A stretch of 64,000 nt of DNA from JACCTU01 sp963809175 (GTDB lineage Bacteria > Actinomycetota > Thermoleophilia > Gaiellales > Gaiellaceae). The translations under genes were made by a program, and so were the position numbers. The notes beneath the pieces are model-generated. The model was not told the origin of the DNA. It saw only the letters and a program-made list of their open reading frames with translations, and ran no database searches. The stretch lies in NCBI GenBank assembly GCA_963809175.1, contig CAWEIK010000003.1:904071-968070 (forward strand). Direction: 5' to 3'. Shown here piece by piece: positions 43,095-51,109 of the stretch (position 1 is its first letter; every line of letters begins with the position of its first letter).

Positions 43095-45857
43095 TCAGGC
43101 GGGAATCGGTTCCGACCTTGAAGCGGACAGCGCGTTCGCGAGCTCGCGGCGCGAGCTGATGCCGAGCTTCTGGAAGACCTTGTGCAGGTGGTACTCGACG
43201 GTGCGTGGGCTGAGATAGAGCTGCGCAGCGATCTCGGGGTTCGTGAGCCGATCCGACGCCAGGCGGGCGATCTGCGCCTCCTGCGGCGTAAGGTCGCCGC
43301 GCGTGTCGTCGGTCCGCTTCCGGACCGTCTCTCCCGTGGCCAGCAGCTCCCGGCGCGCCCGCTCGGCAAACCCCCGCGCACCCATCGCCTCGAACGCGGT
43401 GTGAGCCGCCTTCAGCTGCGCGCGCGCATCGACGCGGCGACCCTCGCGCCGCAGCCACTCGCCATAGGTCAGCTGCGCCCGGGCGTGGAGGACGATGACG
43501 CGCGATCGCCCCAGCTGGTCGACCGCCTCGAGGTGGTGAGCTTCGGCGTCCGGTCCATCGCTCAACAGCGCGCGTGCGGCGGCCTCGATGCCGCGGGCCC
43601 ATTCGGTCGTGCTCGTGCTCGACCGCTCGACCAGACGGGCGAAGGCGACCTCGGCTGCCGGTAGGTTGCCGCTCCGCACGGCCGCCTCGATCAGCTCGGG
43701 CAACACAAGGCCGCCGAAGCCGAGCACGTCGAGGCCGTACGCGCGTTGCGCCGCGGCTGCCGCGTCCGCGTACTCGCCGAGGCCGTTGTGCAGCACTGCT
43801 GTCGCCCACTCCGCGAGCTCGATCGCGAGCCCCTCGCCGCGCGCCGTCCCCGCTCCGACCGCAGCCTCGCGCAGCGTGTTCGTCGTTTCCCGATCGCCGC
43901 GCCAGGCGGCGAGCAGGACAGAGGCCATGACGAAGTACGGGCCGCGCGTTGCCACGCGGATCGTCTCCGCTTCGTCCAACAATTGCTCTGCGACGCCAAA
44001 CTCGCCGCGGAGGATCCGATTCGCGGCGGAGTAGCTGAGTGCGTAGGGAAGGAGCCTGAGGCCACCGCTCTCGCGTGCAACGCGACCGACGGCGCTCGCG
44101 ATCGCTTCGGAGACGTCGTCTTCCCAGAGCTCCAGAGCGAGCTCGCAGCCGAGCAAGCACCAGACGAGGTTCTCGCGACGGGGTCCCTCTGCGCGAAGAG
44201 CCGCAACGGCGCGCGCCACCGGCGCCGGCTCATACCCTCGCGTCAGTCGCGCGACAACGGCGTCCAATAGCAGGTCGATCGCGCGCGCCGGCTTCTGCCC
44301 GAGGGGAAGCGTCGCCGCCTCGGCTGCCTCGACGACTCCCCTGTCCAGGGCGGAGCGACCTCCGCGAGCGGCTGTCCAGAGCGCTAACAGGTGCGTCTCG
44401 CGCGCCAACTCCGGGTCGAGGGGTTCCAACCGCTTCGCCGCGATGCTGAGCAGAGGCGGCGTGTCGCTGCCGCGCGTCCGGGCGTAGGCGATCTGAGCGC
44501 GCAGCCGCTCGGCGCGTGCGCGGTCGAGCTCCTCGAGCGGCGAGGTCGCCGCGACGATCACCAGGCGCTCGGCTGCTTCGGCCGCTCCGGCGTCGAGCTT
44601 CAGCTGCGCCGCCGCGAGCGCGCGCGTGCCGCGGTTCGCCGCGTCCGGGCTGAGCTCGGCCGCGCGCTCGAGGAACGCGGCGGCAGCGGCGACACCGCCG
44701 CGCGCCTCGGCCCGTGAGGCCGAGCGCTCGAGCTCGGCGGCGACGCTCTCGTCCGGGCCGGCAGCCGCGTGGGCGCGATGCCAGGCGACGCGGTCCGGAT
44801 CCCGTTCCGGATCCGTCGCGGAGGCGAGCGCCTCGTGCGCCTGCCGCCGCTCGTGCGGCGTCGCTGCGCGGTACGCCGCCGAGCGCACCAGGGGATGGCG
44901 GAACCGAATGCCCGTGCCGAAGTCGATCAGCCCCGCGTCCTCGGCGGCAACCATGGCGGCGCTGTCGATTCCCAGCTCCGCCGCGGCCCGCGCGACCACA
45001 GCCGCGTCGCCAACGGCCTCGGCCGCGGCGACGTGAAGAAGCCGTTGCGTCTCCGGCGGAAGCGATTGCATGCGGCGCAGGAAACTCTGCTCGACGCGGC
45101 TCGACAGCCCCCGTCCCTCGGGCAGCCCGAAGCCGCCGACAAGCTCGGCCTGAGTCAGCCCTCGCGGCAGCTCCAGCAGCGCGAGCGGGTTGCCCCGCGT
45201 CTCGGCCACGATCCGGTCGCGAACCTGCTCGTCGAGCCCTCCCGGCATCACGCCCTCCAGCAGCAGGCGTGCATCGGCGTCGCCGAGACCCGAGAGCACG
45301 AGCTCCGGCAGTCCGTCGAGCTCCTGCACGTCACCCGAGTCGCGAACCGCGAACACCATCGCGATCGGCTCTGCGTCGAGCCGCCGCGCGACGAACGCCA
45401 GGACTGACACCGACTCCGGGTCCAGCCACTGGACGTCGTCGAGCACGCAGACGAGCGGCTGCTCCTCTGCGACCTCCGACAGCAGGCTGAGCGCGGCCAG
45501 GCCGACCAGGAATCCCTCCGGCGCCGGCCCGTCCATGAGACCGAAAGCCCGCATCAGCGCGTCACGCTGCGGAGCCGGCAGCCGCTCGGCGCGCTCCAGC
45601 GTCGACCCGGCGCACAGCTGCAGCAGGCCGGCGAACGCGAACTCCCGCTCCGACTCGACCCCGCGGACGCGCGCGAGCCGGCAGCCCGAGGCGCGTTCGG
45701 CGACGTAGCCGAGTAGCGCCGTCTTGCCGATGCCGGCCTCGCCACGAATCACGAGCGTCGAGCTCCGGCCGGCACGCGCCGCGTCGAGCAGCCGGTCGAG
45801 CGCGCGGCGCTCCTCGTCTCTGCCGCGCAGCACGGTCGCCGTTCGCTGGCTCGTCAT
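43095..45857 (-). CDS. AAA-LuxR (LAL-type) transcriptional regulator 1
   Basis: Large regulator of about 920 residues, intact. N-terminal ATPase: Walker A GEAGIGKT at 39-46 and Walker B VCVLDDVQWLD; a long helical TPR-like middle; C-terminal LuxR helix-turn-helix DLTPQEAQIARLASDRLTNP and LSPRTVEYHLHKVFQKLGIS. Such proteins sense small molecules and activate operons. ATG at 45857 chosen (upstream in-frame codons lie in the divergent promoter). It diverges from the DUF4386-like gene at 45997, with the conserved motif at 45898-45915 between them. Paralogues: 51110 and 61194. Confidence 0.92.
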   Translation of the reverse strand: MTSQRTATVLRGRDEERRALDRLLDAARAGRSSTLVIRGEAGIGKTALLGYVAERASGCRLARVRGVESEREFAFAGLLQLCAGSTLERAERLPAPQRDALMRAFGLMDGPAPEGFLVGLAALSLLSEVAEEQPLVCVLDDVQWLDPESVSVLAFVARRLDAEPIAMVFAVRDSGDVQELDGLPELVLSGLGDADARLLLEGVMPGGLDEQVRDRIVAETRGNPLALLELPRGLTQAELVGGFGLPEGRGLSSRVEQSFLRRMQSLPPETQRLLHVAAAEAVGDAAVVARAAAELGIDSAAMVAAEDAGLIDFGTGIRFRHPLVRSAAYRAATPHERRQAHEALASATDPERDPDRVAWHRAHAAAGPDESVAAELERSASRAEARGGVAAAAAFLERAAELSPDAANRGTRALAAAQLKLDAGAAEAAERLVIVAATSPLEELDRARAERLRAQIAYARTRGSDTPPLLSIAAKRLEPLDPELARETHLLALWTAARGGRSALDRGVVEAAEAATLPLGQKPARAIDLLLDAVVARLTRGYEPAPVARAVAALRAEGPRRENLVWCLLGCELALELWEDDVSEAIASAVGRVARESGGLRLLPYALSYSAANRILRGEFGVAEQLLDEAETIRVATRGPYFVMASVLLAAWRGDRETTNTLREAAVGAGTARGEGLAIELAEWATAVLHNGLGEYADAAAAAQRAYGLDVLGFGGLVLPELIEAAVRSGNLPAAEVAFARLVERSSTSTTEWARGIEAAARALLSDGPDAEAHHLEAVDQLGRSRVIVLHARAQLTYGEWLRREGRRVDARAQLKAAHTAFEAMGARGFAERARRELLATGETVRKRTDDTRGDLTPQEAQIARLASDRLTNPEIAAQLYLSPRTVEYHLHKVFQKLGISSRRELANALSASRSEPIPA

Positions 45858-45897
45858 CCGGGACCGACGATAGACCCCGAGCCAAGGCCAGGCAAGG

Positions 45898-45915
45898 ACT
45901 GGGGAGTCCGACGGA
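45898..45915 (+). promoter_or_regulatory. Copy of the ACCAGGG-N2-TYCGACGG motif
   Basis: ACTGGGGAGTCCGACGGA, 99 bp upstream of the ATG at 45997 and 41 bp from the start of regulator 1 on the other strand. The least perfect of the five copies at its left half; the right half TCCGACGG is exact. Confidence 0.45.
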
Positions 45916-45996
45916 CGCGATGCGGTGCTTGCGGCGCGACGCTGGGACGACAACCAATCCAGAGGCCATCAGGTCTCGTGCACAAAGGAGTGAATC

Positions 45997-46689
45997 ATGG
46001 TCAAGCAACGCTGGGCTGCGCTTAGCGGCATCGTCTTCGTCGTTCTCATGCTCGCCGGCGCGTCCTTCGTGACCGATGTGCCGAAGGCCGACGCTTCCGC
46101 TCAGGAGATCGCGAGTTATCTCACCGACAGCGGAAACCACACGCGCAACATCGTCGGCGCGTACCTGTGGGTGCTCGGCGGACTCGCGTTTCTGGGGTTC
46201 GTTGCGGGCCTGCGAACCGTTCTCCGCCGAGCCGAGGGAGACCCGGGCACGCTCTCGAACCTCGTGTTCGGTGCCGGGGTCGTCTTCACCGCGGTCTGGA
46301 GTGTCTCAGCAGCGGCGCTCGCGTCGGTCGCCTATGCCGTCAAGTTCTCGGACGCGCGGTGACCAACCCTGACCTGGTGACGGGTTCTGCCGCAGCTGGG
46401 GTCGCTGCTGCTCCTGCTCGGAGGTGGCTTCGCCGGAATTCTCCTGCTTCTCGCGACCTCCGTCCTCATCTTGAGAACGGGTGTCCTCCCGCGCTGGCTC
46501 GCCTGGTTCGGGATCCTCGTCGCGATCGCTCTGGTCTTCGACGTGACCTACATGAACATCATTCCGTTGGTCGCGTGGGTGGCCGGCGCTTCGATCGTGC
46601 TGCTCAGGCGGCGGGACGCTGCGGCAGTCGCTGTGGCGCCGGAGAGCACGTACGACGCTGCAACCGCGCCGGTCACAGCGCGGCGTTAG
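45997..46689 (+). CDS. DUF4386-like integral membrane protein (two frameshifts)
   Basis: Small membrane protein of about 230 residues. Visible segments: WAALSGIVFVVLMLAGASFV, AYLWVLGGLAFLGFVAGLRT, VFGAGVVFTAVWSVSAAALA and, after indels near 46355-46360 and 46372-46385, LLLLLGGGFAGILLLLATSV and IIPLVAWVAGASIVLL. The correct frame between the indels reads VTNPDLV. Without correction the ORF would end at 46362. It is divergent from regulator 1 with the shared motif upstream, and a hairpin terminator follows at 46702. A second member of this type is at 53973. Confidence 0.72.
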
Positions 46690-46701
46690 GCAAGGCAATC
46701 T

Positions 46702-46732
46702 GAGGGGGAGCGCGGTACCGGCGCTCCCCCTC
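46702..46732. terminator. Hairpin terminator after DUF4386-like gene
   Basis: Perfect 12-bp stem GAGGGGGAGCGC / GCGCTCCCCCTC with loop GGTACCG. It lies 13 bp past the membrane protein stop and before ridA, separating the two transcripts; no clear T-run follows. Confidence 0.65.
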
Positions 46733-46754
46733 GCCTAGCATTCGATCCGAGCCG

Positions 46755-47165
46755 ATGAGCCACGTCTACATCACGAGCGGAGAGGGCGTTCCTCCTGGGG
46801 ACTGGCCCTTTTCGGCCGCCGTCGTCGCGGGCAACCTCTGTTTCGTCTCCGGCCAGCCCGCGCTCGATCCCGCGACCGGCGCCTACAAGCCGGGCACGAT
46901 CGAGGAAGAGTTCAAGCAGGCGTTCGCGAATGTCCGCAGCATTGCGAAGGCCGCCGGTTTCACCTTGGACGAGTTCGTCTCGGTCCACGTCGCGCTCGCG
47001 GACATCAACGACTACGAGGCAGTCAATCGTGTCTACCGTGAGGCCTTCGCAGGCGTTGCGGGTCTCCCAGCGCGCCTGACGTATCAAGCAGGAGCGCTGC
47101 CACTCGGCTGCAAGGTCGAGGTTCAGGCAATCGCCGCCCACTCGCCGTGCGCTAGCCGAAGGTGA
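46755..47165 (+). CDS. RidA family protein (reactive imine/enamine deaminase)
   Basis: A 136-residue member of the RidA/YjgF family. Typical motifs: FVSGQPALDPATGAYKPGTI, FANVRSIAKAAGFTLDEFV, and PARLTYQAGALPLGCKVEV, where the final Arg and Glu form the family active site. Hydrolyses reactive enamines/imines made by PLP enzymes, or acts on related compounds. ATG at 46755. Its end overlaps the convergent redoxin gene by 14 bp. Confidence 0.9.
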   Translation: MSHVYITSGEGVPPGDWPFSAAVVAGNLCFVSGQPALDPATGAYKPGTIEEEFKQAFANVRSIAKAAGFTLDEFVSVHVALADINDYEAVNRVYREAFAGVAGLPARLTYQAGALPLGCKVEVQAIAAHSPCASRR

Positions 47166-48162
47166 AGACGTAGGCCTCCACGCCGGGAGCGCGGAAGTCG
47201 ATCTCGAGCGTGCGATCGGCGATGCGATCACGCTGGCGGACGAGCTGGTAGAGCCGCGGTTCGATCACGGTTCCGTGGCCTTGCTCGTCGACGTCGAGCC
47301 CGTGCGCGTCGCCGGGCGGCTCTCCGTCGACGAGCACGCGGAACGGCACCTGCGCGCCCGGCTCGCGCGCCCGCAGGACGAGGTGGGCGTCGCGAGCGTG
47401 GAAGCGGAACGCGATCGCGCCCTCGGTGCCGTTCAGCACGCTCGCGCCGCTCTCGATCGTCCAGTCGCCGGAGAGCGCCCACTGGTTGAGCCGGAGCGAA
47501 TCCGGGGCGGAATAGGTGCGCGGCTCGTCGAGCGCGGCACCGCCCGGCGACGCAAAGTTCCGGCCTTGCTCGTAGCCGAGGTAGGTCTCGGGCGAGCCCA
47601 GGTTCGTCCAGTCGGCCTGCGCCTCGAAGCCGTCGGGATCGACCGAGACGAGATCGTCGCCGATGCCCTCGACGCCCGCCTCGCGCAGCAACATCTGAAT
47701 CGCCCACTCGCACTCGTCGTAGGCGCCCTCGCCGAAGTGGTGCTGCCGGATCCGTCCCTCCGCGTCGGCGATGTAGACGGCGGGCCAGTAGCGGTTGCCG
47801 AACGCCCGCCACACCCCGTAGTCGCTGTCGAGCGCGATCGGGTACTCGACACGCAGTGCGCTCGCGGCCTCGCGGACGTTCTCGATCTCGCGCTCGAACG
47901 GGAACTCGGGCGTGTGGACGCCGACGACGATCAATCCCCGTTCGCGGTACTTCTCGGCCCACGCGCGGACGTAGGCGAGCGTTCGGAGCCAGTTGATGCA
48001 GGTGTACGTCCAGAAGTCGACGAGCACGACCTTGCCGCCCACGTCCTCCGCGGTGAGCGGCGGCGAGTTGAGCCAGCCGGTCGCGCCGTCGAAACCGGGC
48101 AGGCGGCCTTCGGAGGGCAACGGCGTCGCCCCCGGATGCCGCCGGGCGCCGAACCAGCTCAT
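47152..48162 (-). CDS. Redoxin-fold protein with second active-site Cys replaced (copy 1)
   Basis: A 336-residue protein. Residues about 20-165 are a thioredoxin-like (DipZ/TlpA-type) domain: VVLVDFWTYTCINWLRTLAY, VVGVHTPEFPFEREI, GNRYWPAVYIADAEG and HHFGEGAYDECEW. In relatives the active site is CINC; here it is Cys55-Ile-Asn-Trp58, so disulfide exchange would need a different mechanism. Residues about 200-336 form a beta-rich domain (SPETYLGYEQGRNFASPGG, WALSGDWTIESG) ending in YVFTFG. ATG at 48162. It follows the chimeric gene on its strand. Paralogue: 60084. Confidence 0.82.
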   Translation of the reverse strand: MSWFGARRHPGATPLPSEGRLPGFDGATGWLNSPPLTAEDVGGKVVLVDFWTYTCINWLRTLAYVRAWAEKYRERGLIVVGVHTPEFPFEREIENVREAASALRVEYPIALDSDYGVWRAFGNRYWPAVYIADAEGRIRQHHFGEGAYDECEWAIQMLLREAGVEGIGDDLVSVDPDGFEAQADWTNLGSPETYLGYEQGRNFASPGGAALDEPRTYSAPDSLRLNQWALSGDWTIESGASVLNGTEGAIAFRFHARDAHLVLRAREPGAQVPFRVLVDGEPPGDAHGLDVDEQGHGTVIEPRLYQLVRQRDRIADRTLEIDFRAPGVEAYVFTFG

Positions 48163-48204
48163 GTAGACCGGCGCCGACGTGATCCGCGGCGGAAGGACGA
48201 GGCT

Positions 48205-48573
48205 CTAATCGCGCTGCTCCCGCCAGGGCAAACGGCGTAGCTCCTGAGCAAGCGCCTCGGCGCCGGACCCTCCATGACGCTGCGCCCAGCGTTCGAGCCA
48301 CGCGTCGTCGTCCAGGAAGAACTTCCAGTCGCTGACGACCGCCTGCCTGATCAACAGAAACGGCACCGGCGATGTGAACGGTCGGAAGCTCGAGTTGTAG
48401 ATCGCGCCCGCCTCGTTGCCTTCGTAGGACCCTCCCATCACGAAGCCATCGTCCACATAGGACGGAACGGCAAGTTCCTGCAGGACGTTGTCGAAGAGGT
48501 CGCCTGCCTGATCCGGGGCCAAGTCGGTGAAGACGACGACGATTGCCTTGTAGATCGCGTCGTCGCCGTCCGT
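48205..48573 (-). pseudogene. C-terminal part of a DUF6875-like gene, joined to an epoxide-hydrolase fragment
   Basis: The last 120 codons of a chimeric ORF. The segment reads FDNVLQELAVPSYVDDGFVM, then FRPFTSPVPFLLIRQAVVSD and a charged end, similar to what I remember of the DUF6875 family (SPVP-LLAIR-type motif); this assignment is moderate. There is no start of its own: upstream it runs straight into an epoxide-hydrolase fragment at about 48573. The stop at 48205 is 43 bp before the redoxin start. Whether a protein is made is unknown. Confidence 0.5.
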
Positions 48574-48772
48574 GCGGGTCATGAGCTCTGCCCAGGCTCG
48601 GGCCATGCGCTCGAGGCACCAGCCCGTCTCCGTCGGCTTCTCCGAGAACCCGTAGCCCGGCATCGAGGGAATCACCACGTGGAACGCGTCCGCTTCGCTC
48701 CCTCCGTGCGCCGTGGGCTCGGTCAGCCGATCGAGGTCATCTTCAGCTGCCGACGATCGAGCCCGGCCAGCC
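48574..48772 (-). pseudogene. Internal fragment of a third epoxide hydrolase
   Basis: Minus-strand reading gives GWPGS and then, after an indel, LTEPTAHGGSEADAFHVVIP and SMPGYGFSEKPTETGW, ending AWAELMTR. These match the core of the epoxide hydrolases at 49747 and 58881 but lack both the N-terminal domain and the catalytic Asp and His regions. It begins at the oxyanion motif GWPGS, directly after the Bax-inhibitor tail, and ends where the DUF6875-like part begins. It is not identical to either intact hydrolase. Confidence 0.65.
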
Positions 48773-49408
48773 GACAGGAACAAGACGAACACGTTGAGGA
48801 TGTCGAGGAAGATCGACGCGGCGAGCAGCGGCGCCGTGCGAATGTCCTCGGTGCGGCGAAGCCGTTGGAAGTCGTAGAGCGTCAGCCCGGCGAAGATCAC
48901 GAGGCCGGCCACCGCGTAGATCAGCGATCCGCCGGGGATCTGCACGAAGATCAGCACGATCCCGAAGACGATCAACGCGACGAGCGCCCAGAACAGCGCG
49001 CGCCGAGCGCCGAGAGGTCGCGTCGCGTCGCGTAGCCGGCTACCCCGAACCCCGCGATGAACAGTGCCGTCGCTGCGCCTGCTTGCCACACCGCCTGCGG
49101 ATCCGCCCCGAGGATGTCGCCGACGGTCGGTCCACCGCGAGCCCGAGCACGAGTCCGAAGCCGAACAGCAGGGTGATGGTGATCAGCTCGGAGCGCTGTG
49201 CGGCGACGCTCATGGCGAGCAGCACCACGAACGAGCCGATGTAGGCCCCGATCGCCCAGCCGGCAGACAGGTCCCGTCCGAGGTACGCGCCCAGCGCGAA
49301 ACAGGCGGCCGTGAGGGCGACGAAGCCCATCGTCTGCCCGAGCAAACGGGCTGCCTCGTCGCTGCGGACACGCGCGTATCCGGGTGTGCTGGTCGACGTC
49401 GTCGTCAT
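48773..49408 (-). CDS. Bax-inhibitor-1 (TMBIM/YccA) family membrane protein (two frameshifts, chimeric 3' end)
   Basis: Seven-segment membrane protein. N-terminus MTTTSTSTPGYARVRSDEAA, then segments FVALTAACFALGAYLG, WAIGAYIGSFVVLLAMSVAA and LITITLLFGFGLVLGLAV. After indels near 49130 and 49000 it continues as GAATALFIAGFGVAGYATRR, FWALVALIVFGIVLIFVQIP, SLIYAVAGLVIFAGLTLYDF and ends with APLLAASIFLDILNVFVLFL. Its natural stop is lost: at about 48772 the ORF runs into an epoxide-hydrolase fragment. ATG at 49408 with AAAGGAG upstream. Family members influence calcium leak or membrane protease action (FtsH in enterobacteria). A tail fragment is at 42540. Confidence 0.72.
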
Positions 49409-49419
49409 CGTTGCTCCTT

Positions 49420-49629
49420 TCAGGTTGCGTCGGGAGGCACGGAGAGAATCGACACTGCGTCTTCGGCATACGTCTCGTCGACGAGGAGACGCGCGCCGCC
49501 GCTGAGGTCGAACGGATAGGCGCCGCCTGCGTCGTCGGAAGCAATCTCAGATGGGATTCCTGCGGCTGTGAGGGCCGTCTGCGCGAGCTCTGCGTCGCTT
49601 CGCGTGGGGTATGCGCCGACCTGGACCAT
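49420..49629 (-). CDS. DUF2007 domain protein
   Basis: A 69-residue protein resembling the putative prokaryotic signal-transducing DUF2007 family: VQVGAYPTRSDAELAQTALT, AAGIPSEIASDD and ARLLVDETYAEDAVSIL form the expected beta-alpha-beta pattern (often found near proteases or membrane proteins). ATG at 49629. It lies 11 bp before the Bax-inhibitor gene and 5 bp after the 24-codon ORF, all on the same strand as the epoxide hydrolase. Confidence 0.78.
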   Translation of the reverse strand: MVQVGAYPTRSDAELAQTALTAAGIPSEIASDDAGGAYPFDLSGGARLLVDETYAEDAVSILSVPPDAT

Positions 49630-49634
49630 CGTCG

Positions 49635-49709
49635 CTAGCCGAACGTGAACGCGTACGCGTCCGCGCCGCGTTGGGTGACGTCGATGGTGGTCGCGAAGTT
49701 GTTGCTCAC
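49635..49709 (-). CDS. 24-codon ORF: C-terminal remnant of a redoxin-type gene
   Basis: Very short ORF with a strong ribosome-binding site (AAAGGAG, 6 bp before the GTG at 49709). It ends in GADAYAFTFG, the same C-terminus as the redoxins at 47152 (EAYVFTFG) and 60084 (EAYAFTFG), and the preceding TTIDVTQR matches their TLEI-x-F strand. It lies 37 bp after the epoxide hydrolase stop, where the intact redoxin follows epoxide hydrolase 2 in the copy at 60084. It is therefore best read as the scar of an internal deletion that kept a start and the last 18 codons. Confidence 0.55.
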   Translation of the reverse strand: MSNNFATTIDVTQRGADAYAFTFG

Positions 49710-49746
49710 GAAATCTCCTTTCTTTCCTTGCCTCGTCGAGGCGAAA

Positions 49747-50970
49747 TCAGCGCAGTGAACGGAAGGCCGCACGAACCTCGGTGGTGAAGAGCTCCGGCTC
49801 CTGCCAGGCCGCGAAGTGGTTCCCCTCGTCGAGCTCGTTGAAGTAGATGAGGTTGGGGTAGGCCTGCTCTGTCCAGCTCCGCGGCGCCTGATAGAGCTCA
49901 CGCGGGAAGACACTTACGGCGGCCGGAACGGTGACGCCCTTGGCGTCGAAGAAGTCGAGCGTGTTCTCCCAGTACAGGCGGCCCGAGGAGACTCCGGTGT
50001 TCGTCACCCACGTGAGGGTGATGTTGTCCAGGACCTCGTCTCGGGTCAGGTTGCCGACAGGTTCGCCGCTGAAGGCGCTGGCGATGTCCTCGTAGCTGTA
50101 CGCATCGTGGTCGAGCATCCAGGCGGCGAGGGCGACGGGCGAATCGGCAAGCCCATACAGGGTCTGCGGACGGTTCCCCATCTCGATTCCGTAGCCGAGG
50201 CCCTTGGTGTAGAGGAAGTTGAGCCGGTCGTACGCGCGTTGCTCGTCGGCGGACAAACCGGACGGCGGGGTGCCGGCGCCCAGGACGTTCAACGAGAGCG
50301 CCTTGGCGATTGGAGCCGGAACCGTGCCGGGCATGTTGGAGTGGATGCCGAGCAGCTCCGGAGGTGCCTTTGCGCCCATCACGTCCGTGATCTGCGCACC
50401 CCAATCGCCGCCTTGCGCGACGAATCGCGTGTAGCCCAGTCGCCTCATCAGCTCGATCCAGGCGTCCGCGATGTGGACTGGGTCCCAGCCGGTGGTCGTT
50501 GGCTTCCCCGAGAATCCGTAGCCGGGAATCGACGGAACTACGACGTCGAACGCGTCCTCGGCCCGACCGCCGTGCGCCTTCGGGTCGCTGAGCGGGCCGA
50601 TGACGTTGAGCAGCTCGACGACCGAGCCCGGCCAGCCGTGCGTGATGATCAGCGGCAACGCGTTTTCGTGCGGCGAGCGGACGTGAATGAAGTGGATGTC
50701 GAGGCCGTCGATCTCCGTGGTGTACTGAGGGAACGCGTTGAGCCTTGCCTCGAACCTCCGAAGGTCGTACTCGGTGCCCCAGTAGTCCGCGAGCGCCTGA
50801 ATCGTCGCCAGCCGAACGCCCTGCGAGTCATCCGCGACGGTCTCAGCCTCGGGCCACCGTGTGGCCTGGACGCGCCGCCGGAGCTCGTCGAGCTCCTCCT
50901 GCGGGACGTCGATCCGGAACGGCCGAATCGCCACGCCGGGCGTCGCCTCTTCTGACGTTGCAACAACCAT
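49747..50970 (-). CDS. Epoxide hydrolase (EHN domain, alpha/beta-hydrolase), copy 1
   Basis: A 407-residue enzyme hydrating epoxides to diols. N-terminal EHN domain: PFRIDVPQEELDELRRRVQA and TRWPEAETVADDSQGVRLAT; oxyanion motif THGWPGSVVELL; Asp nucleophile in AQGGDWGAQITD; His in DEGNHFAAWQEPELF; and the tyrosine-rich lid. ATG at 50970 has AGGAGG upstream. First gene of a leftward run (24-codon ORF, DUF2007, Bax-inhibitor/chimera, redoxin 1) and divergent from regulator 2, with the motif at 51035-51052 in the gap. Paralogue: 58881. Confidence 0.92.
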   Translation of the reverse strand: MVVATSEEATPGVAIRPFRIDVPQEELDELRRRVQATRWPEAETVADDSQGVRLATIQALADYWGTEYDLRRFEARLNAFPQYTTEIDGLDIHFIHVRSPHENALPLIITHGWPGSVVELLNVIGPLSDPKAHGGRAEDAFDVVVPSIPGYGFSGKPTTTGWDPVHIADAWIELMRRLGYTRFVAQGGDWGAQITDVMGAKAPPELLGIHSNMPGTVPAPIAKALSLNVLGAGTPPSGLSADEQRAYDRLNFLYTKGLGYGIEMGNRPQTLYGLADSPVALAAWMLDHDAYSYEDIASAFSGEPVGNLTRDEVLDNITLTWVTNTGVSSGRLYWENTLDFFDAKGVTVPAAVSVFPRELYQAPRSWTEQAYPNLIYFNELDEGNHFAAWQEPELFTTEVRAAFRSLR

Positions 50971-51034
50971 GATTCGCCTCCTGACGAAGTGAACGGGAAC
51001 CACGTGAGGGTCTCGCATCGGCGCCCCGTTCGCG

Positions 51035-51052
51035 CCCGGGGGAATCACTGGT
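51035..51052 (-). promoter_or_regulatory. Weaker copy of the ACCAGGG-N2-TYCGACGG motif
   Basis: Minus strand ACCAGTGATTCCCCCGGG, starting 82 bp upstream of the epoxide hydrolase start in the 139-bp divergent gap with regulator 2. The left half and TTC match; CGACGG is altered to CCCCGG. Confidence 0.35.
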
Positions 51053-51109
51053 CCGCGCAGGCGATCGGCTGTGCAGGTGGGGGCGTTCGGCGTATCCTCC
51101 ATTGCCGAG

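Noticed and set aside
45857..45953. Upstream extension of regulator 1 to 45953
   Set aside because: The extra 32 residues are not conserved in the paralogues, and they lie over the motif at 45898-45915 in the divergent promoter.
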